The position numbers and the translations under genes were made by a program. Below the pieces are notes generated by a model. The model did no database searches. It was not told the origin of the DNA and worked only from the letters and a program-made list of their open reading frames with translations. Shown here piece after piece: positions 33,344-43,094 of a stretch of DNA of 64,000 nucleotides. Where the stretch lies: NCBI GenBank assembly GCA_902619665.1, contig CACNFB010000002.1:91113-155112 (forward strand), read 5' to 3'. How positions within the stretch are numbered: the stretch's first letter is position 1; each line of letters begins with the position of its first letter. This stretch comes from an uncultured Pelagibacteraceae bacterium. Lineage in GTDB: Bacteria; Pseudomonadota; Alphaproteobacteria; Pelagibacterales; Pelagibacteraceae.

Positions 33344-33584
33344 TTTTATCTACTTTTTTTTCTTCATTTTCACTCGGATTATTTATGTCAAAGGTTTGAT
33401 TATTAATCTCAATACTGTTTTCCTCCAAACTTGTCATTTCGTTTTGCAAGTTACTTACGTATCTTTTTACAGAACCAAACCAAGATCCAATTTTTTTCAA
33501 CACGACAGGAAAATCTTTAGGCCCAATTATTACAATTGAAAGACCGATTATTATAATAAGTTCTAGCCAGCCAATTTGTGGCAT
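33330..33584 (-). CDS. tatB: TatB
   Basis: IGWLELIIIIGLSIVIIGPKDFP; position in tatABC. Confidence 0.9.
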   Translation of the reverse strand: MPQIGWLELIIIIGLSIVIIGPKDFPVVLKKIGSWFGSVKRYVSNLQNEMTSLEENSIEINNQTFDINNPSENEEKKVDKNEGK

Positions 33585-33586
33585 TT

Positions 33587-33799
33587 TTATTCTTTATTTG
33601 GAGAGTCTTGATTGTTGTTGTCTTCAGTATTTTCTGAAATATTTTTTGGTTTTTCATCACCAGGATCAGTAGCCATCCCTTTTTTAAAACTTTTAATGCC
33701 TTTTGCAACATCTCCCATTAAGCTTGAAATTTTTCCTCTTCCAAAAAGAAGAACTACTAAGATAACTACGATTGCAATTTGCCAAAAACCTATACTCAT
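33587..33799 (-). CDS. tatA: TatA
   Basis: [39 protein letters not shown]. Confidence 0.93.
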   Translation of the reverse strand: MSIGFWQIAIVVILVVLLFGRGKISSLMGDVAKGIKSFKKGMATDPGDEKPKNISENTEDNNNQDSPNKE

Positions 33800-33842
33800 A
33801 AAATATATATAACCTCTTTGTAGCTGATTTTAAAGTAGAATT

Positions 33843-34538
33843 TTACTCTTTAGCGTCATCATTTAAGGTGCTATTGAGCATTTCATCAATATTAGAATAA
33901 ATATTTTCTTTTTTCTCATCTTGTTTTTCTTTATAAAATTTTCCAGTTCCAAATATAGATGAGTCAATAGTTGAGCTGTCAATCAATCCTGCTGATCCTA
34001 GTTCATCAACGGTTGGTAAATCAGACAATTTTTGTAAATTAAAATGGCTCAAAAAATCCTCTGTAGTTCCATACTGTATTGGTTTCCCAGGAATTTCTTT
34101 TCTGCCCATTGGTTTTACCCAATTAAGTTCCATTAGAATATCAAGAGTATTTGTACCAAAAGCAACACCTCTAATTTCTTCTATTTCAGCTCTAGTTACC
34201 GGCTGGTGGTATACAATAATTGATAGTGTTTCAATAGCAGCCTTTGAAAGTTTTTTCTCAACTGTTTTTTGTTTGGACATTAAAGACGACAAATTTGATG
34301 CTGTTCTAAATGACCATTTATTTGAGATGCAAACTAAATTAATTCCCCTATTTTTATAAACATCTTCTAATTTTTTTAAAATTTTCTTAACATCAATTTT
34401 TTTTGAAATTCTATCTTCTATGGTTTCTATTTCTAAAGGTTCTGCTGCAGCAAATAAAATAGCTTCAACTTCCCTCTCTCCAGTAGATAATTGGCCTGGA
34501 AATGAAATTACGTTATTTTTTTCCTTTTCGTTCTTCAT
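33843..34538 (-). CDS. scpB: SMC-Scp complex subunit ScpB
   Basis: EREVEAILFAAAEPL, ALETLSIIVYHQPVTRAEIEEIRGV-like. Confidence 0.93.
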   Translation of the reverse strand: MKNEKEKNNVISFPGQLSTGEREVEAILFAAAEPLEIETIEDRISKKIDVKKILKKLEDVYKNRGINLVCISNKWSFRTASNLSSLMSKQKTVEKKLSKAAIETLSIIVYHQPVTRAEIEEIRGVAFGTNTLDILMELNWVKPMGRKEIPGKPIQYGTTEDFLSHFNLQKLSDLPTVDELGSAGLIDSSTIDSSIFGTGKFYKEKQDEKKENIYSNIDEMLNSTLNDDAKE

Positions 34539-35272
34539 TTTTGTTTAATATAAATCTCATCAAATAATTTGTCTTGTTTTAAAATAACAGTCCCCTCTTT
34601 TACTAATTCTAATGATCCAGCAAAAATACTAGCACGTCCAGTTTTTTTTAAATTTGATTTTTTAAAGGCTTTCGGAATAATGTCCTCAAGGTTTTTCCAA
34701 TCTTCTAGTTTTTTTATAATGCTTTTAATTAATTTTATACCTTCTTCTGTTGTGCAAACTGGTAATTTGGGAATATTCATTCTTTGAAAATCCTTTTGCA
34801 TGACAATTGCAGAATAAGTTTTTAGAAGTTCGTATAAAGATAATTTATATGTAGAACTATAAATAGAACGAATTCTACCTTTAACACCTCTTACAAAGAT
34901 ATCTTTTCCAAGTCTTTTTCTCTTAAGCATTTGATCAGACAGTAATCTTATTAATTCTAATTTTTTTAATTGTAATTTTAATCTTTCAGCAACTTCATGA
35001 ACTTTAAACTCTTCTTCATCAGTTATTGGAAGTAGTAATTTTGATTTTAAATACGCAAGCCAAGTTGCCATAACTAAATATTCTGAAGCAATATCTAAAT
35101 TAATATCTTTAACCTTATTAATATATTCTAAAAATTGATCAGCCAATAAAGTAATTGATATGTTTTCTAAATTAACTTTTTGAGATTTTGCTAAATCTAA
35201 AAGTAAATCTAAAGGACCATTAAATTGATCTAGATTTACCTGAAAACTGTTAGTTGAATCTTGATTCTCCAT
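34535..35272 (-). CDS. scpA: Segregation/condensation protein ScpA
   Basis: FNGPLDLLLDLAKSQKVNLENISI, EYLVMATWLAYLKSKLLLP. Confidence 0.95.
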   Translation of the reverse strand: MENQDSTNSFQVNLDQFNGPLDLLLDLAKSQKVNLENISITLLADQFLEYINKVKDINLDIASEYLVMATWLAYLKSKLLLPITDEEEFKVHEVAERLKLQLKKLELIRLLSDQMLKRKRLGKDIFVRGVKGRIRSIYSSTYKLSLYELLKTYSAIVMQKDFQRMNIPKLPVCTTEEGIKLIKSIIKKLEDWKNLEDIIPKAFKKSNLKKTGRASIFAGSLELVKEGTVILKQDKLFDEIYIKQK

Positions 35273-36224
35273 TGGAAACTAGCTTATAATATTTATTTGT
35301 AATTTTTATTATAAATTTACTCAATTTTGGTGAATTTTCTGCAACTATATGCATTTCTTTTAAATTAGCATTACAATGTAAAACTAAATCACAACCTGCG
35401 GTAAATGCTTTAATAACATTATTTTTAATACCATATGGTAGAGCTTTCATTGATATATCGTCTGACATTATTAAATTTTTAAAATTTATTTTATTTCTTA
35501 TTAATTTAATTATTTTTTTTGAATGAGTTACAGAATTTAGATTATCAATTTTTTTAAAAAGTAAATGACCAGTCATAGCAAAAAGAGAGTTTTTATTTTT
35601 AAACGTCAAAAAATCATTTTTTAGTAAATATTGATTACTATTGTTTATAATTGGTAGTTTGTAGTGTGAGTCAACTTTGCCTAGGCCGTGACCTGGTATA
35701 TGTTTAATTACAGTTGCTATATTATTCGTATGAAATTGATCGATCGTAAAATTACCAAAAATATTAACTATTTTTTTATTTTTCGAAAATGATCTGTCGC
35801 CTATTACTTTAGAAGTTTTTTCTCGAGCTATATCCAGAACAGGCACAGTATTAATATTTATGCCTAAGTTGTTTAATAAATAGCTTATTTGATCAATGTA
35901 AATTTTATAATAAAGAAGTGATTTTTTTTTATCTTTTTTATACATATCACCAAAAAATTTCGAAGAATGTAATTTGGTGTCTATTATTTTTTTTAGTCTA
36001 TTAACTCTTCCTCCTTCTTCATCAATAAGAATGGGATAGTTTTGATCTTTAAATATCTTTTTAATTGATTGGATCAGCTTTTTGGTCTGATCTAAACTCC
36101 TAATATTTCTCTCAAACAATATTATTCCCCATGGTTTATATTTTTTAAGAAATAAAATTTCTTTATTTGACAAATTTGTAGACTTCAAACCAGATATAAA
36201 TGCCCTCTTTTGACTAATCTTCAT
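35250..36224 (-). CDS. nagZ: Beta-N-acetylhexosaminidase NagZ-like (GH3)
   Basis: WGIILFERNI, LIDEEGGRVNRLK, VIKHIPGHGLGKVDSH, MSDDISMKAL. Confidence 0.93.
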   Translation of the reverse strand: MKISQKRAFISGLKSTNLSNKEILFLKKYKPWGIILFERNIRSLDQTKKLIQSIKKIFKDQNYPILIDEEGGRVNRLKKIIDTKLHSSKFFGDMYKKDKKKSLLYYKIYIDQISYLLNNLGININTVPVLDIAREKTSKVIGDRSFSKNKKIVNIFGNFTIDQFHTNNIATVIKHIPGHGLGKVDSHYKLPIINNSNQYLLKNDFLTFKNKNSLFAMTGHLLFKKIDNLNSVTHSKKIIKLIRNKINFKNLIMSDDISMKALPYGIKNNVIKAFTAGCDLVLHCNANLKEMHIVAENSPKLSKFIIKITNKYYKLVSNGESRFN

Positions 36225-36474
36225 TTTTGATCAGGTCCCAAAATGATAATTTTTTTTCCTTGTTTTCTTTTTCATCAATATACTCAATAATATTATCTGT
36301 ATCACTATCTAACTTTATTAAACTATTTTTCTTTAAATCTAATTTAGAGTCTAGATTGTTAATTGATTTATAATACTTTTTTTCAAACTCATCAGATATG
36401 TAGTATTTAACAGTAAAAAATATAAATAAAGAAATTATAAATACGAAAAAAATATATTTAATTTCTTTAATCAT
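36214..36474 (-). CDS. Short membrane-anchored protein between argS and nagZ, function unknown
   Basis: 86 aa with an N-terminal TM segment and charged tail. Confidence 0.65.
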   Translation of the reverse strand: MIKEIKYIFFVFIISLFIFFTVKYYISDEFEKKYYKSINNLDSKLDLKKNSLIKLDSDTDNIIEYIDEKENKEKKLSFWDLIKNED

Positions 36475-38195
36475 TACATAGTTTCCGGCGTATCTACATC
36501 TAATATTTTCATTCCAGTGCCAATAGTTTTTAAAACACTATTTAATAGAACCGCTTTGTTTTTATTTAGTTTTTTACTCTTATCTAAAAACCTCATTGAC
36601 TCATTATCTTTTCCCATGTTCCAATATGAATGAAATAAAGCTGACAGTTGATATAAATAGATAGGTATTCTGTGTGGCTCTAGTTTTTGTGAGGATACCT
36701 CTACACATTTAGGCCATTCAGAAATTTTATTTATTATTTTTATTTCCTCATCATTAAATTCATAATTTTTTTCAACTTCAGTTAGGTCATTTTCTATTTT
36801 TTCATCAGCATTTTTAAAAACAGAACAAATTCTTGCATAACAATATTGAACATAATACAGGGGGTTATCTTTTGATTTCTCTTTAACTTTTTCAAAGTCA
36901 AACTCTAATTGGACATCATTACTTCTACTCAACATTATAAAACGAGTTGCATCCTTACCTACTTCGTTAACTAAATCATCAACAATTATATAATCACCTT
37001 TTCTTTTTGACATTTTGAAGGGTTTGCCGTCTTTAATCAATTTTACAAGCTGGGTAACTTTACAAATTAGATTTTTCTTTTTATTAGAGAGAGCATCTAC
37101 AACAGAATTAATTCTTTTAATATAACCAGCATGGTCTGCACCAAGAATATTTATGTATTCATCAAAATTTCTTTTTAATTTATTGTTGTGATAAGCAATG
37201 TCGCCAGCAAAATATGTCCAAGAATTATCACTTTTTGTTAAAGCTCTATCTTTATCGTCACCATAATTTGTGGATTTAAATAGTAACTGCTCTCTTTCAA
37301 CCCATTTGGACTTATCTTCACCTTCAGGCGCCTCGATCTTGCCTTTAAAAACTAAATTGTTCTTTTTTAAATTATCTATAGCTTCATCAACTTCTTTTGA
37401 ATTAATAATATTATTTTCACTTACAAAATTATCGTGAACAACACCTAAAGAATTTAGATTTTTTTTTATTATTTCTAAAGAAGCAACAACACTCAATTTA
37501 GAGAGTTCATCTGAAATTTTTTCATAATTTTCATAATTCTTAATATAATTTTTACTAATAATTTGCTCTGCTATTTCAATTATATAATCTCCTGGATATA
37601 AATCCTCATTTTCTGGGTATTCTTCATTAAATAATTTTTCCTTAATTCTAAAGTATACAGATAAAGAAAAGTTTTTGATCTGATTACCGTGATCATTAAC
37701 ATAATATTCTTTTGTAACTTTATGATCACAAAATTTTAAAAGATTGCACAAAGCATCTCCATATATGGCACCACGACAATGGCCAACATGTAAGGGGCCT
37801 GTTGGATTAGCAGAAACAAATTCAAGTAAATAATTTTTTTTATCATTTTTAAGACTTGCTCCATATTTTTGATCATTGAGCATTTTTGTTAAAAAAGTAT
37901 TCCAAAATTTCTTAACAAATTTTATATTAACAAAACCTGGTTTAACAAACTCAATATTTTCAATATCTTTATCATTTTTTAGATCATCTAAATTAAGTTG
38001 TTTGTAAATCTCAGTTGGTGGCAATTTATTTAATGAGGAAAGAACCATACAGACATTTGTTGATATATCAGCTTTAAATTTAGAAGGAGTTGTATCTACG
38101 TTAATACCTGATAAATTTTGAGGAATTTTTAAATTGGCAGAATTATTAGTAACTATATTTTTAATTTTGTTAAGATAAATGTCGAAAATGTTCAT
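36474..38195 (-). CDS. argS: Arginyl-tRNA synthetase
   Basis: FVSANPTGPLHVGHCRGAIYGDAL, FKMSKRKGDYI. Confidence 0.97.
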   Translation of the reverse strand: MNIFDIYLNKIKNIVTNNSANLKIPQNLSGINVDTTPSKFKADISTNVCMVLSSLNKLPPTEIYKQLNLDDLKNDKDIENIEFVKPGFVNIKFVKKFWNTFLTKMLNDQKYGASLKNDKKNYLLEFVSANPTGPLHVGHCRGAIYGDALCNLLKFCDHKVTKEYYVNDHGNQIKNFSLSVYFRIKEKLFNEEYPENEDLYPGDYIIEIAEQIISKNYIKNYENYEKISDELSKLSVVASLEIIKKNLNSLGVVHDNFVSENNIINSKEVDEAIDNLKKNNLVFKGKIEAPEGEDKSKWVEREQLLFKSTNYGDDKDRALTKSDNSWTYFAGDIAYHNNKLKRNFDEYINILGADHAGYIKRINSVVDALSNKKKNLICKVTQLVKLIKDGKPFKMSKRKGDYIIVDDLVNEVGKDATRFIMLSRSNDVQLEFDFEKVKEKSKDNPLYYVQYCYARICSVFKNADEKIENDLTEVEKNYEFNDEEIKIINKISEWPKCVEVSSQKLEPHRIPIYLYQLSALFHSYWNMGKDNESMRFLDKSKKLNKNKAVLLNSVLKTIGTGMKILDVDTPETM

Positions 38196-39301
38196 TTTAA
38201 ATTATTGTAAAGGTTTATAGCATATCTGTCTGTCATTCCTGAAATAAAATCAGAAACAGATCTAAAATTATCCTTATTTATTTTTTGGTTTTTAATAAAC
38301 TTTTTTGGATTTTTACAGATATAAGCAAATAAATATTTTATAATTTTTTGGCCTTTAATATTTTTAGATAATACTTTTTTGTTATTATACATTTTACTTC
38401 TTAAAAATTTTTTAATTTCACTATCGATTTGTTGAAAATTTTCAGAAAAATTTATTATTTTAGAATTATTTTTTTTGATATCACTCAAATTTTTAATTTT
38501 ATACTTCTTGAGATTTTTTTTGCTGTTAGAAATAATATCTTTTACCATTAAATCTATTGAATCTCTTATTATTTGGTAAATCAAAATTTTGTTTTTTTTA
38601 ACATTTTTATATCTTTTAAAAATTTCTTTAAAAAAATTGATTTCTAAAATTTCCTCGAGTTTAAATAAATTTGCGTTTAATCCATCTTGAATATCATGAT
38701 TATTATAAGCTATATCGTCAGAGATATTTGAAATTTGTGACTCTAAAGATGAATATTGATTAAAATTAAATTTATTTTTTAAATTTTTAATACCTATTAT
38801 ATTATTTACTCTACTGACATTTAATATAGGTCCATTATGTTTTAATAAACCGTCTAAAGTTTCAAATGTTAAATTAAGACCTTTAAATTTTAAATATTTA
38901 TTTTCAAGAAACATTACAATTCTTAAAGTTTGCAAGTTATGATCAAAACCTCCGTGATTAATCATGCATTCTTTTAGGCTATTTTCTCCAGCGTGACCAA
39001 ATGGTGTGTGACCAAGATCATGAGCAAGACTTAGTGTTTCTGCAAGATCATCATTTAATTTCAAATACTTTGCAATTGATCTTGCTATCTGTGAAACCTC
39101 AATTGAATGAGTGATTCTGGTTCTAAAGTGATCACCTTCTGTATTAACAAAAACCTGCGTCTTATGCTTAAGTCTTCTAAAAGAGGCAGAGTGAATTATT
39201 CTATCTCTATCTCTTTGAAAAGGCGTTCTGTATGAGCTATTTTTCTCATTAAAAAATCTTCCAGTTGACTTAAATTGTCCAAGTTTTTTGAAATTATTCA
39301 T
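38192..39301 (-). CDS. dgt: dGTPase-like HD-domain triphosphohydrolase
   Basis: RDRDRIIHSASFRRLKHKTQVF, RTRITHSIEVSQIAR, LAHDLGHTPFGHAGE. Confidence 0.95.
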   Translation of the reverse strand: MNNFKKLGQFKSTGRFFNEKNSSYRTPFQRDRDRIIHSASFRRLKHKTQVFVNTEGDHFRTRITHSIEVSQIARSIAKYLKLNDDLAETLSLAHDLGHTPFGHAGENSLKECMINHGGFDHNLQTLRIVMFLENKYLKFKGLNLTFETLDGLLKHNGPILNVSRVNNIIGIKNLKNKFNFNQYSSLESQISNISDDIAYNNHDIQDGLNANLFKLEEILEINFFKEIFKRYKNVKKNKILIYQIIRDSIDLMVKDIISNSKKNLKKYKIKNLSDIKKNNSKIINFSENFQQIDSEIKKFLRSKMYNNKKVLSKNIKGQKIIKYLFAYICKNPKKFIKNQKINKDNFRSVSDFISGMTDRYAINLYNNLK

Positions 39302-39351
39302 ACTTTAAAAAAGGTAAATTATAATTATATTACTATTATCAGCCTTACGAG

Positions 39352-39669
39352 ATGATTAAAGAAATTAAATTTACTGATAATGCGATAAAACAAATAAACC
39401 ATTTGTTATCAAAAAAGGAAAAAGGATCTTTTTTTAGAATCGCTATCAAGGGTGGTGGGTGTTCTGGTTTTCAATACAATTTTTCAGTTGATACTGAAAA
39501 AGAGGATGATGATATTCAATATAACAATATTCTAATTGATAAAACTTCAGCTGATTTATTAAAAGGATCTGAGGTTGACTTTGTTAAAGAATTAATTGGC
39601 GAACAATTTAAAATCAGCAATCCACAAAGTAAGTCATCTTGTGGTTGCGGTGTCTCTTTCTCTCTATAA
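39352..39669 (+). CDS. erpA: Iron-sulfur cluster insertion protein (ErpA/IscA family)
   Basis: IAIKGGGCSGFQYNF, NPQSKSSCGCGVSFS. Confidence 0.92.
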   Translation: MIKEIKFTDNAIKQINHLLSKKEKGSFFRIAIKGGGCSGFQYNFSVDTEKEDDDIQYNNILIDKTSADLLKGSEVDFVKELIGEQFKISNPQSKSSCGCGVSFSL

Positions 39670-40445
39670 TGATAATAAGCTCTTGGAATGTTAATTCTGT
39701 AAGAGCTAGAGTAAATAATATTAAAGAATATCTTAAAAAATCTTCTCCTGAGATTGTAATGATGCAAGAAATAAAAACTGAAGAAAAAAATTATCCTTTT
39801 GATGAATTTAAAAGCCTTAAATATGAAAGTTATGTTTTTGGACAAAAAAGTTACAACGGTGTTGCCTTCCTATCAAAGAGTAAATTAAACAATATAAAAC
39901 AAAATATCTTTAAAGATAAAATGAAACAATCAAGAATAATTTCAGGTGAATTAACTCATAAAAAGAAAAAAATTAGTTTAATAAATATTTATACTCCAAA
40001 TGGAAATCCAGTAGATACAGAAAAATATGATTACAAATTATATTGGTTAGATAGTTTTATAAAAACAATAAAAAAAAATTTAAAAGAAAATAGTAATATT
40101 ATTATAGGTGGAGATTTTAATATTATTCCTGCTGCTGAAGATGTTCATAATCCAAAATCATATGAAAATGATGCTCTGTTTAGATTAGAAATAAGAAAAA
40201 AATTTAGAGAAATTATTAATTTAGGTTTCTTTGATACTTACAGGTACATTTATCCCGATAAGGAAGGTTATACTTTTTGGGATTATATGAGTGGAGCATG
40301 GCAAAAAAATAATGGTATGAGAATTGATCATTTTTTAGTCTCAAGCTCTTTAATAGATAGTATTAAAGATGTTAAGATAAATAAATACCCAAGAGGAAGA
40401 GAAAAACCCTCAGACCATACACCTATAGAAATAACAATCGATTAA
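39669..40445 (+). CDS. xthA: Exodeoxyribonuclease III; start re-set to MIISSWNVNS (TAATG overlap with erpA)
   Basis: SWNVNSVRARVNNIKEYL, MMQEIKTEE, GGDFNIIPAAEDVHNP, SDHTPIE. Confidence 0.95.
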   Translation: MIISSWNVNSVRARVNNIKEYLKKSSPEIVMMQEIKTEEKNYPFDEFKSLKYESYVFGQKSYNGVAFLSKSKLNNIKQNIFKDKMKQSRIISGELTHKKKKISLINIYTPNGNPVDTEKYDYKLYWLDSFIKTIKKNLKENSNIIIGGDFNIIPAAEDVHNPKSYENDALFRLEIRKKFREIINLGFFDTYRYIYPDKEGYTFWDYMSGAWQKNNGMRIDHFLVSSSLIDSIKDVKINKYPRGREKPSDHTPIEITID

Positions 40446-40451
40446 ATTTAA

Positions 40452-41447
40452 TTAAGAACAATCCTTTAATGCGTTAGACAAATCTTCAATTAAATTAAAA
40501 TACATATTTTTACTTTTATTTATAGTTGCACCTAATGGATCAAGAACACCAGTTTTAACACCTGTATCACTTGCAATAGATTTAATTATCGCTGGGTTAA
40601 ATTGAGGCTCTGAAAATATACATTTTACTTTTTTCTCTTCGATAACTTCTCTAATTTCTGATAATTGTTCGGCACCTGGCATGACGTCTGGGTTAACTGT
40701 TAAAGCGCCTATAACAGATAGACCAAATCTTTTTTCAAAATATTGGTAAGCATCATGAAAGACAACAAAGCTTGCATTTTTATTTAGATCTTTTTTTATA
40801 GTGCTAGTTAAATTATCTAAATCTTTTAAAAGCTTTTTAGAATTTGCTTTATAAGCGGAGCTATTATCAGCATCTATTTTAACTAACTGATTTGTAATTT
40901 TTTTAACAATAACTTTTGCATTTAAAGGATCTAACCAAATATGTGGGTCATACTCTCCATGCGCGTGGCCATGTTCATCATGTCCATGATCGTCGTGACC
41001 TTCTTCTTTTTCTGCATGTTCATCATGATCATCCTCTTTTTTACCATGTTCATCGTGTCCATGATCATCATGACCTTCAAAAATATTTTTTTCTCTAAAT
41101 TTTAATTTCTTTAAACCACTTTGTTCTAATAAAGGAAAAACAACAGAATTTTTTGGTATGGATTTCAAAGCTGTTGGTAAAAAACTCTCTAAATCCTCAC
41201 CTACCCAAATAACTAAATCAGCTTTTTGAAGCATCTTTGCATGTGAAGGTTTTATTTGAAAATTATGTGGTGATGTAACTCCATCGATAATTAAACCAGG
41301 TTCACCCACTCCTTCCATTATATAGCTTGTTAGTGAATGAAGAGGTTTAATAGATGTAACTACATTAATATCTGCTTTAACAGGCGCAAATACTAAAAGC
41401 ATGCTAATAAATGGAGTTAATAATAAATTTTTGCTAATATTTTTCAT
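40452..41447 (-). CDS. znuA: Zinc ABC transporter substrate-binding protein; start re-set to MKNISKN
   Basis: VVTSIKPLHSLTSYIMEGVGEPGLIIDGVTSPHNFQIKPSHAKML, His/Asp-rich loop, YDPHIWLDPLNA. Confidence 0.95.
   Translation of the reverse strand: MKNISKNLLLTPFISMLLVFAPVKADINVVTSIKPLHSLTSYIMEGVGEPGLIIDGVTSPHNFQIKPSHAKMLQKADLVIWVGEDLESFLPTALKSIPKNSVVFPLLEQSGLKKLKFREKNIFEGHDDHGHDEHGKKEDDHDEHAEKEEGHDDHGHDEHGHAHGEYDPHIWLDPLNAKVIVKKITNQLVKIDADNSSAYKANSKKLLKDLDNLTSTIKKDLNKNASFVVFHDAYQYFEKRFGLSVIGALTVNPDVMPGAEQLSEIREVIEEKKVKCIFSEPQFNPAIIKSIASDTGVKTGVLDPLGATINKSKNMYFNLIEDLSNALKDCS
40963..41078 (-). repeat. Imperfect repeats encoding the His/Asp-rich metal-binding loop of ZnuA
   Basis: Encodes HDDHGHDEHGKKEDDHDEHAEKEEGHDDHGHDEHGHAHG. 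Confidence 0.85.
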
Positions 41448-41462
41448 GATAAATACCTTTTC

Positions 41463-41500
41463 TGTTATTGTTATATTATAACAATGTAATAATATAACAG
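41463..41500. promoter_or_regulatory. Tandem Zur-box-like palindromes
   Basis: TGTTATATTATAACA (41469-41483) followed by TGTAATAATATAACA (41485-41499), in the znuA/znuC divergent gap. Confidence 0.8.
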
Positions 41501-41519
41501 ATAAATACAAGTTTTTTTT

Positions 41520-42269
41520 ATGACACAAATAAATAATTCTCTCGTAAAATTAGAAAATGTAGGGGTGTTTGCTAATGACAAATGGTTAGTAAAAGGGGTT
41601 ACATTTGAAATAAATAAAGGACAGATTGTTACACTCATTGGCCCAAATGGATCTGGAAAAACTACAACAGCTAAAATAACTCTAGGACTATACAAAGATA
41701 TTGAAGGTAAGGTGCAAAAATTTACAGAAAAAATAGCCTATGTACCTCAGAGAATAAACATAGATTGGACATTGCCTATTAGGGTTAATGATTTTATGAA
41801 CCTCACAAATACATTAACTAATGATGAGATAAAAGATGCATTAGAAATAACAGGTACACCTCATTTAATAAATAAAGATCTAAAAAGTTTATCTGGTGGT
41901 GAGTTTCAAAGAATACTTATGGCTAGAGCTATTGCAAAAAAACCAGAACTTTTAGTTCTTGATGAGCCCGTGCAAGGTGTGGATTTTAATGGTGAAATAG
42001 CATTATACGAATTGATAAAAAAAATATCGGATACATTAAACTGTGGAATTTTATTAATCTCACATAACCTTCATGTGGTTATGTCTAAAACAGACCACGT
42101 TGTATGTTTGAATGGACATGTTTGCTGCTCTGGTACACCGATTGATGTAGCTAACAATGAAAAATATCAAGAAATATTTGGTAAAGATATTTCTAAAATA
42201 TTATCTGTTTATGAACACACCCATGATCATATTCATAATATTGATGGATCAATAGAAAAGAAAAAATAA
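41520..42269 (+). CDS. znuC: Zinc ABC transporter ATP-binding protein
   Basis: LIGPNGSGKTTTAK Walker A, LSGGEFQRILMARAIAKKPELLVLDEP. Confidence 0.95.
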   Translation: MTQINNSLVKLENVGVFANDKWLVKGVTFEINKGQIVTLIGPNGSGKTTTAKITLGLYKDIEGKVQKFTEKIAYVPQRINIDWTLPIRVNDFMNLTNTLTNDEIKDALEITGTPHLINKDLKSLSGGEFQRILMARAIAKKPELLVLDEPVQGVDFNGEIALYELIKKISDTLNCGILLISHNLHVVMSKTDHVVCLNGHVCCSGTPIDVANNEKYQEIFGKDISKILSVYEHTHDHIHNIDGSIEKKK

Positions 42270-43072
42270 TGTTAGATGATTTTTTTATAAGAGCTTTATT
42301 GGTTGGCATTGGAATGGCAATAGTAACTGGCCCTCTTGGATGCTTTGTAGTTTGGAGGAGATTATCATTTTTTGGGGATACATTAGCTCACTCTGCTTTA
42401 TTGGGAATAACTTTATCGCACACAACTGAAATTAATATGGCTTTGTCGGTTTTTGTTACATCATCTATAGTTGCATTAATTTTATTGAAATTACAAAAAA
42501 CTACAAATTTACCCTCAGATGCTTTACTAGGATTACTTGCGCATTCATCTTTAGCTATAGGTTTAGTAGTTATTGGTCTCTTAGCAACAATTAGATTTGA
42601 TTTAATGGGGCTTTTATTTGGGGATATACTTGCAGTTAATGCTAACGACATTATTCTTGTATGGATTGGTGGAGCTATAATTCTTATTGTATTAAAAATC
42701 ATCTGGAAACCTTTGTTTGCATCTACTGTTAATTTTGAATTAGCTGAAGCGGAGGGAATGAAACCTGAAAAATATAATGCAATATTTACAATATTGTTAG
42801 CGGCAATAATTGCGATATCCATTAAAATGGTAGGTTTATTATTAATAACAGGAATGCTTATACTTCCTGCGGCAATGGGAAGAAATATTTCGGATAATCC
42901 GATGCAAATGGTGATATTTTCTGTAATTGGAGGCTTGTTATCTGTTTTAATTGGTCTGTTTGCATCTTTAGAATTTAATACACCATCGGGACCATCTATA
43001 ATTACAGCTGGATTGTTTTTATTTATACTTTCATTAAGTAGAATAAAAAAGAAAACTCAATTGAACAATTAA
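42269..43072 (+). CDS. znuB: Zinc ABC transporter permease
   Basis: RRLSFFGDTLAHSALLGITL, MVGLLLITGMLILPAAMGR. Confidence 0.95.
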   Translation: MLDDFFIRALLVGIGMAIVTGPLGCFVVWRRLSFFGDTLAHSALLGITLSHTTEINMALSVFVTSSIVALILLKLQKTTNLPSDALLGLLAHSSLAIGLVVIGLLATIRFDLMGLLFGDILAVNANDIILVWIGGAIILIVLKIIWKPLFASTVNFELAEAEGMKPEKYNAIFTILLAAIIAISIKMVGLLLITGMLILPAAMGRNISDNPMQMVIFSVIGGLLSVLIGLFASLEFNTPSGPSIITAGLFLFILSLSRIKKKTQLNN

Positions 43073-43094
43073 ATGGAAATTAGTAAAATATAAT

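Noticed and set aside
33517-33711. 64-aa minus-strand ORF in the tatA/tatB region
   Set aside because: Out-of-frame overlap with tatA and tatB, which have clear family motifs.
39516-39845. 109-aa minus-strand ORF opposite erpA/xthA
   Set aside because: Antisense to two conserved genes, composition biased.
40963-41078. Possible CRISPR-like array
   Set aside because: Imperfect short repeats are inside the znuA coding frame with no spacers and no cas genes; no CRISPR array was seen elsewhere in the window.
40916-41098. His-rich 60-aa plus-strand ORF opposite ZnuA loop
   Set aside because: Mirror of the CAT/ATG-rich repeats encoding the His loop; a by-product of the repeat, not an independent metal-binding protein.
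42388-42822. 144-aa minus-strand ORF inside znuB
   Set aside because: Antisense shadow of the znuB reading frame, no recognisable domain or leader.
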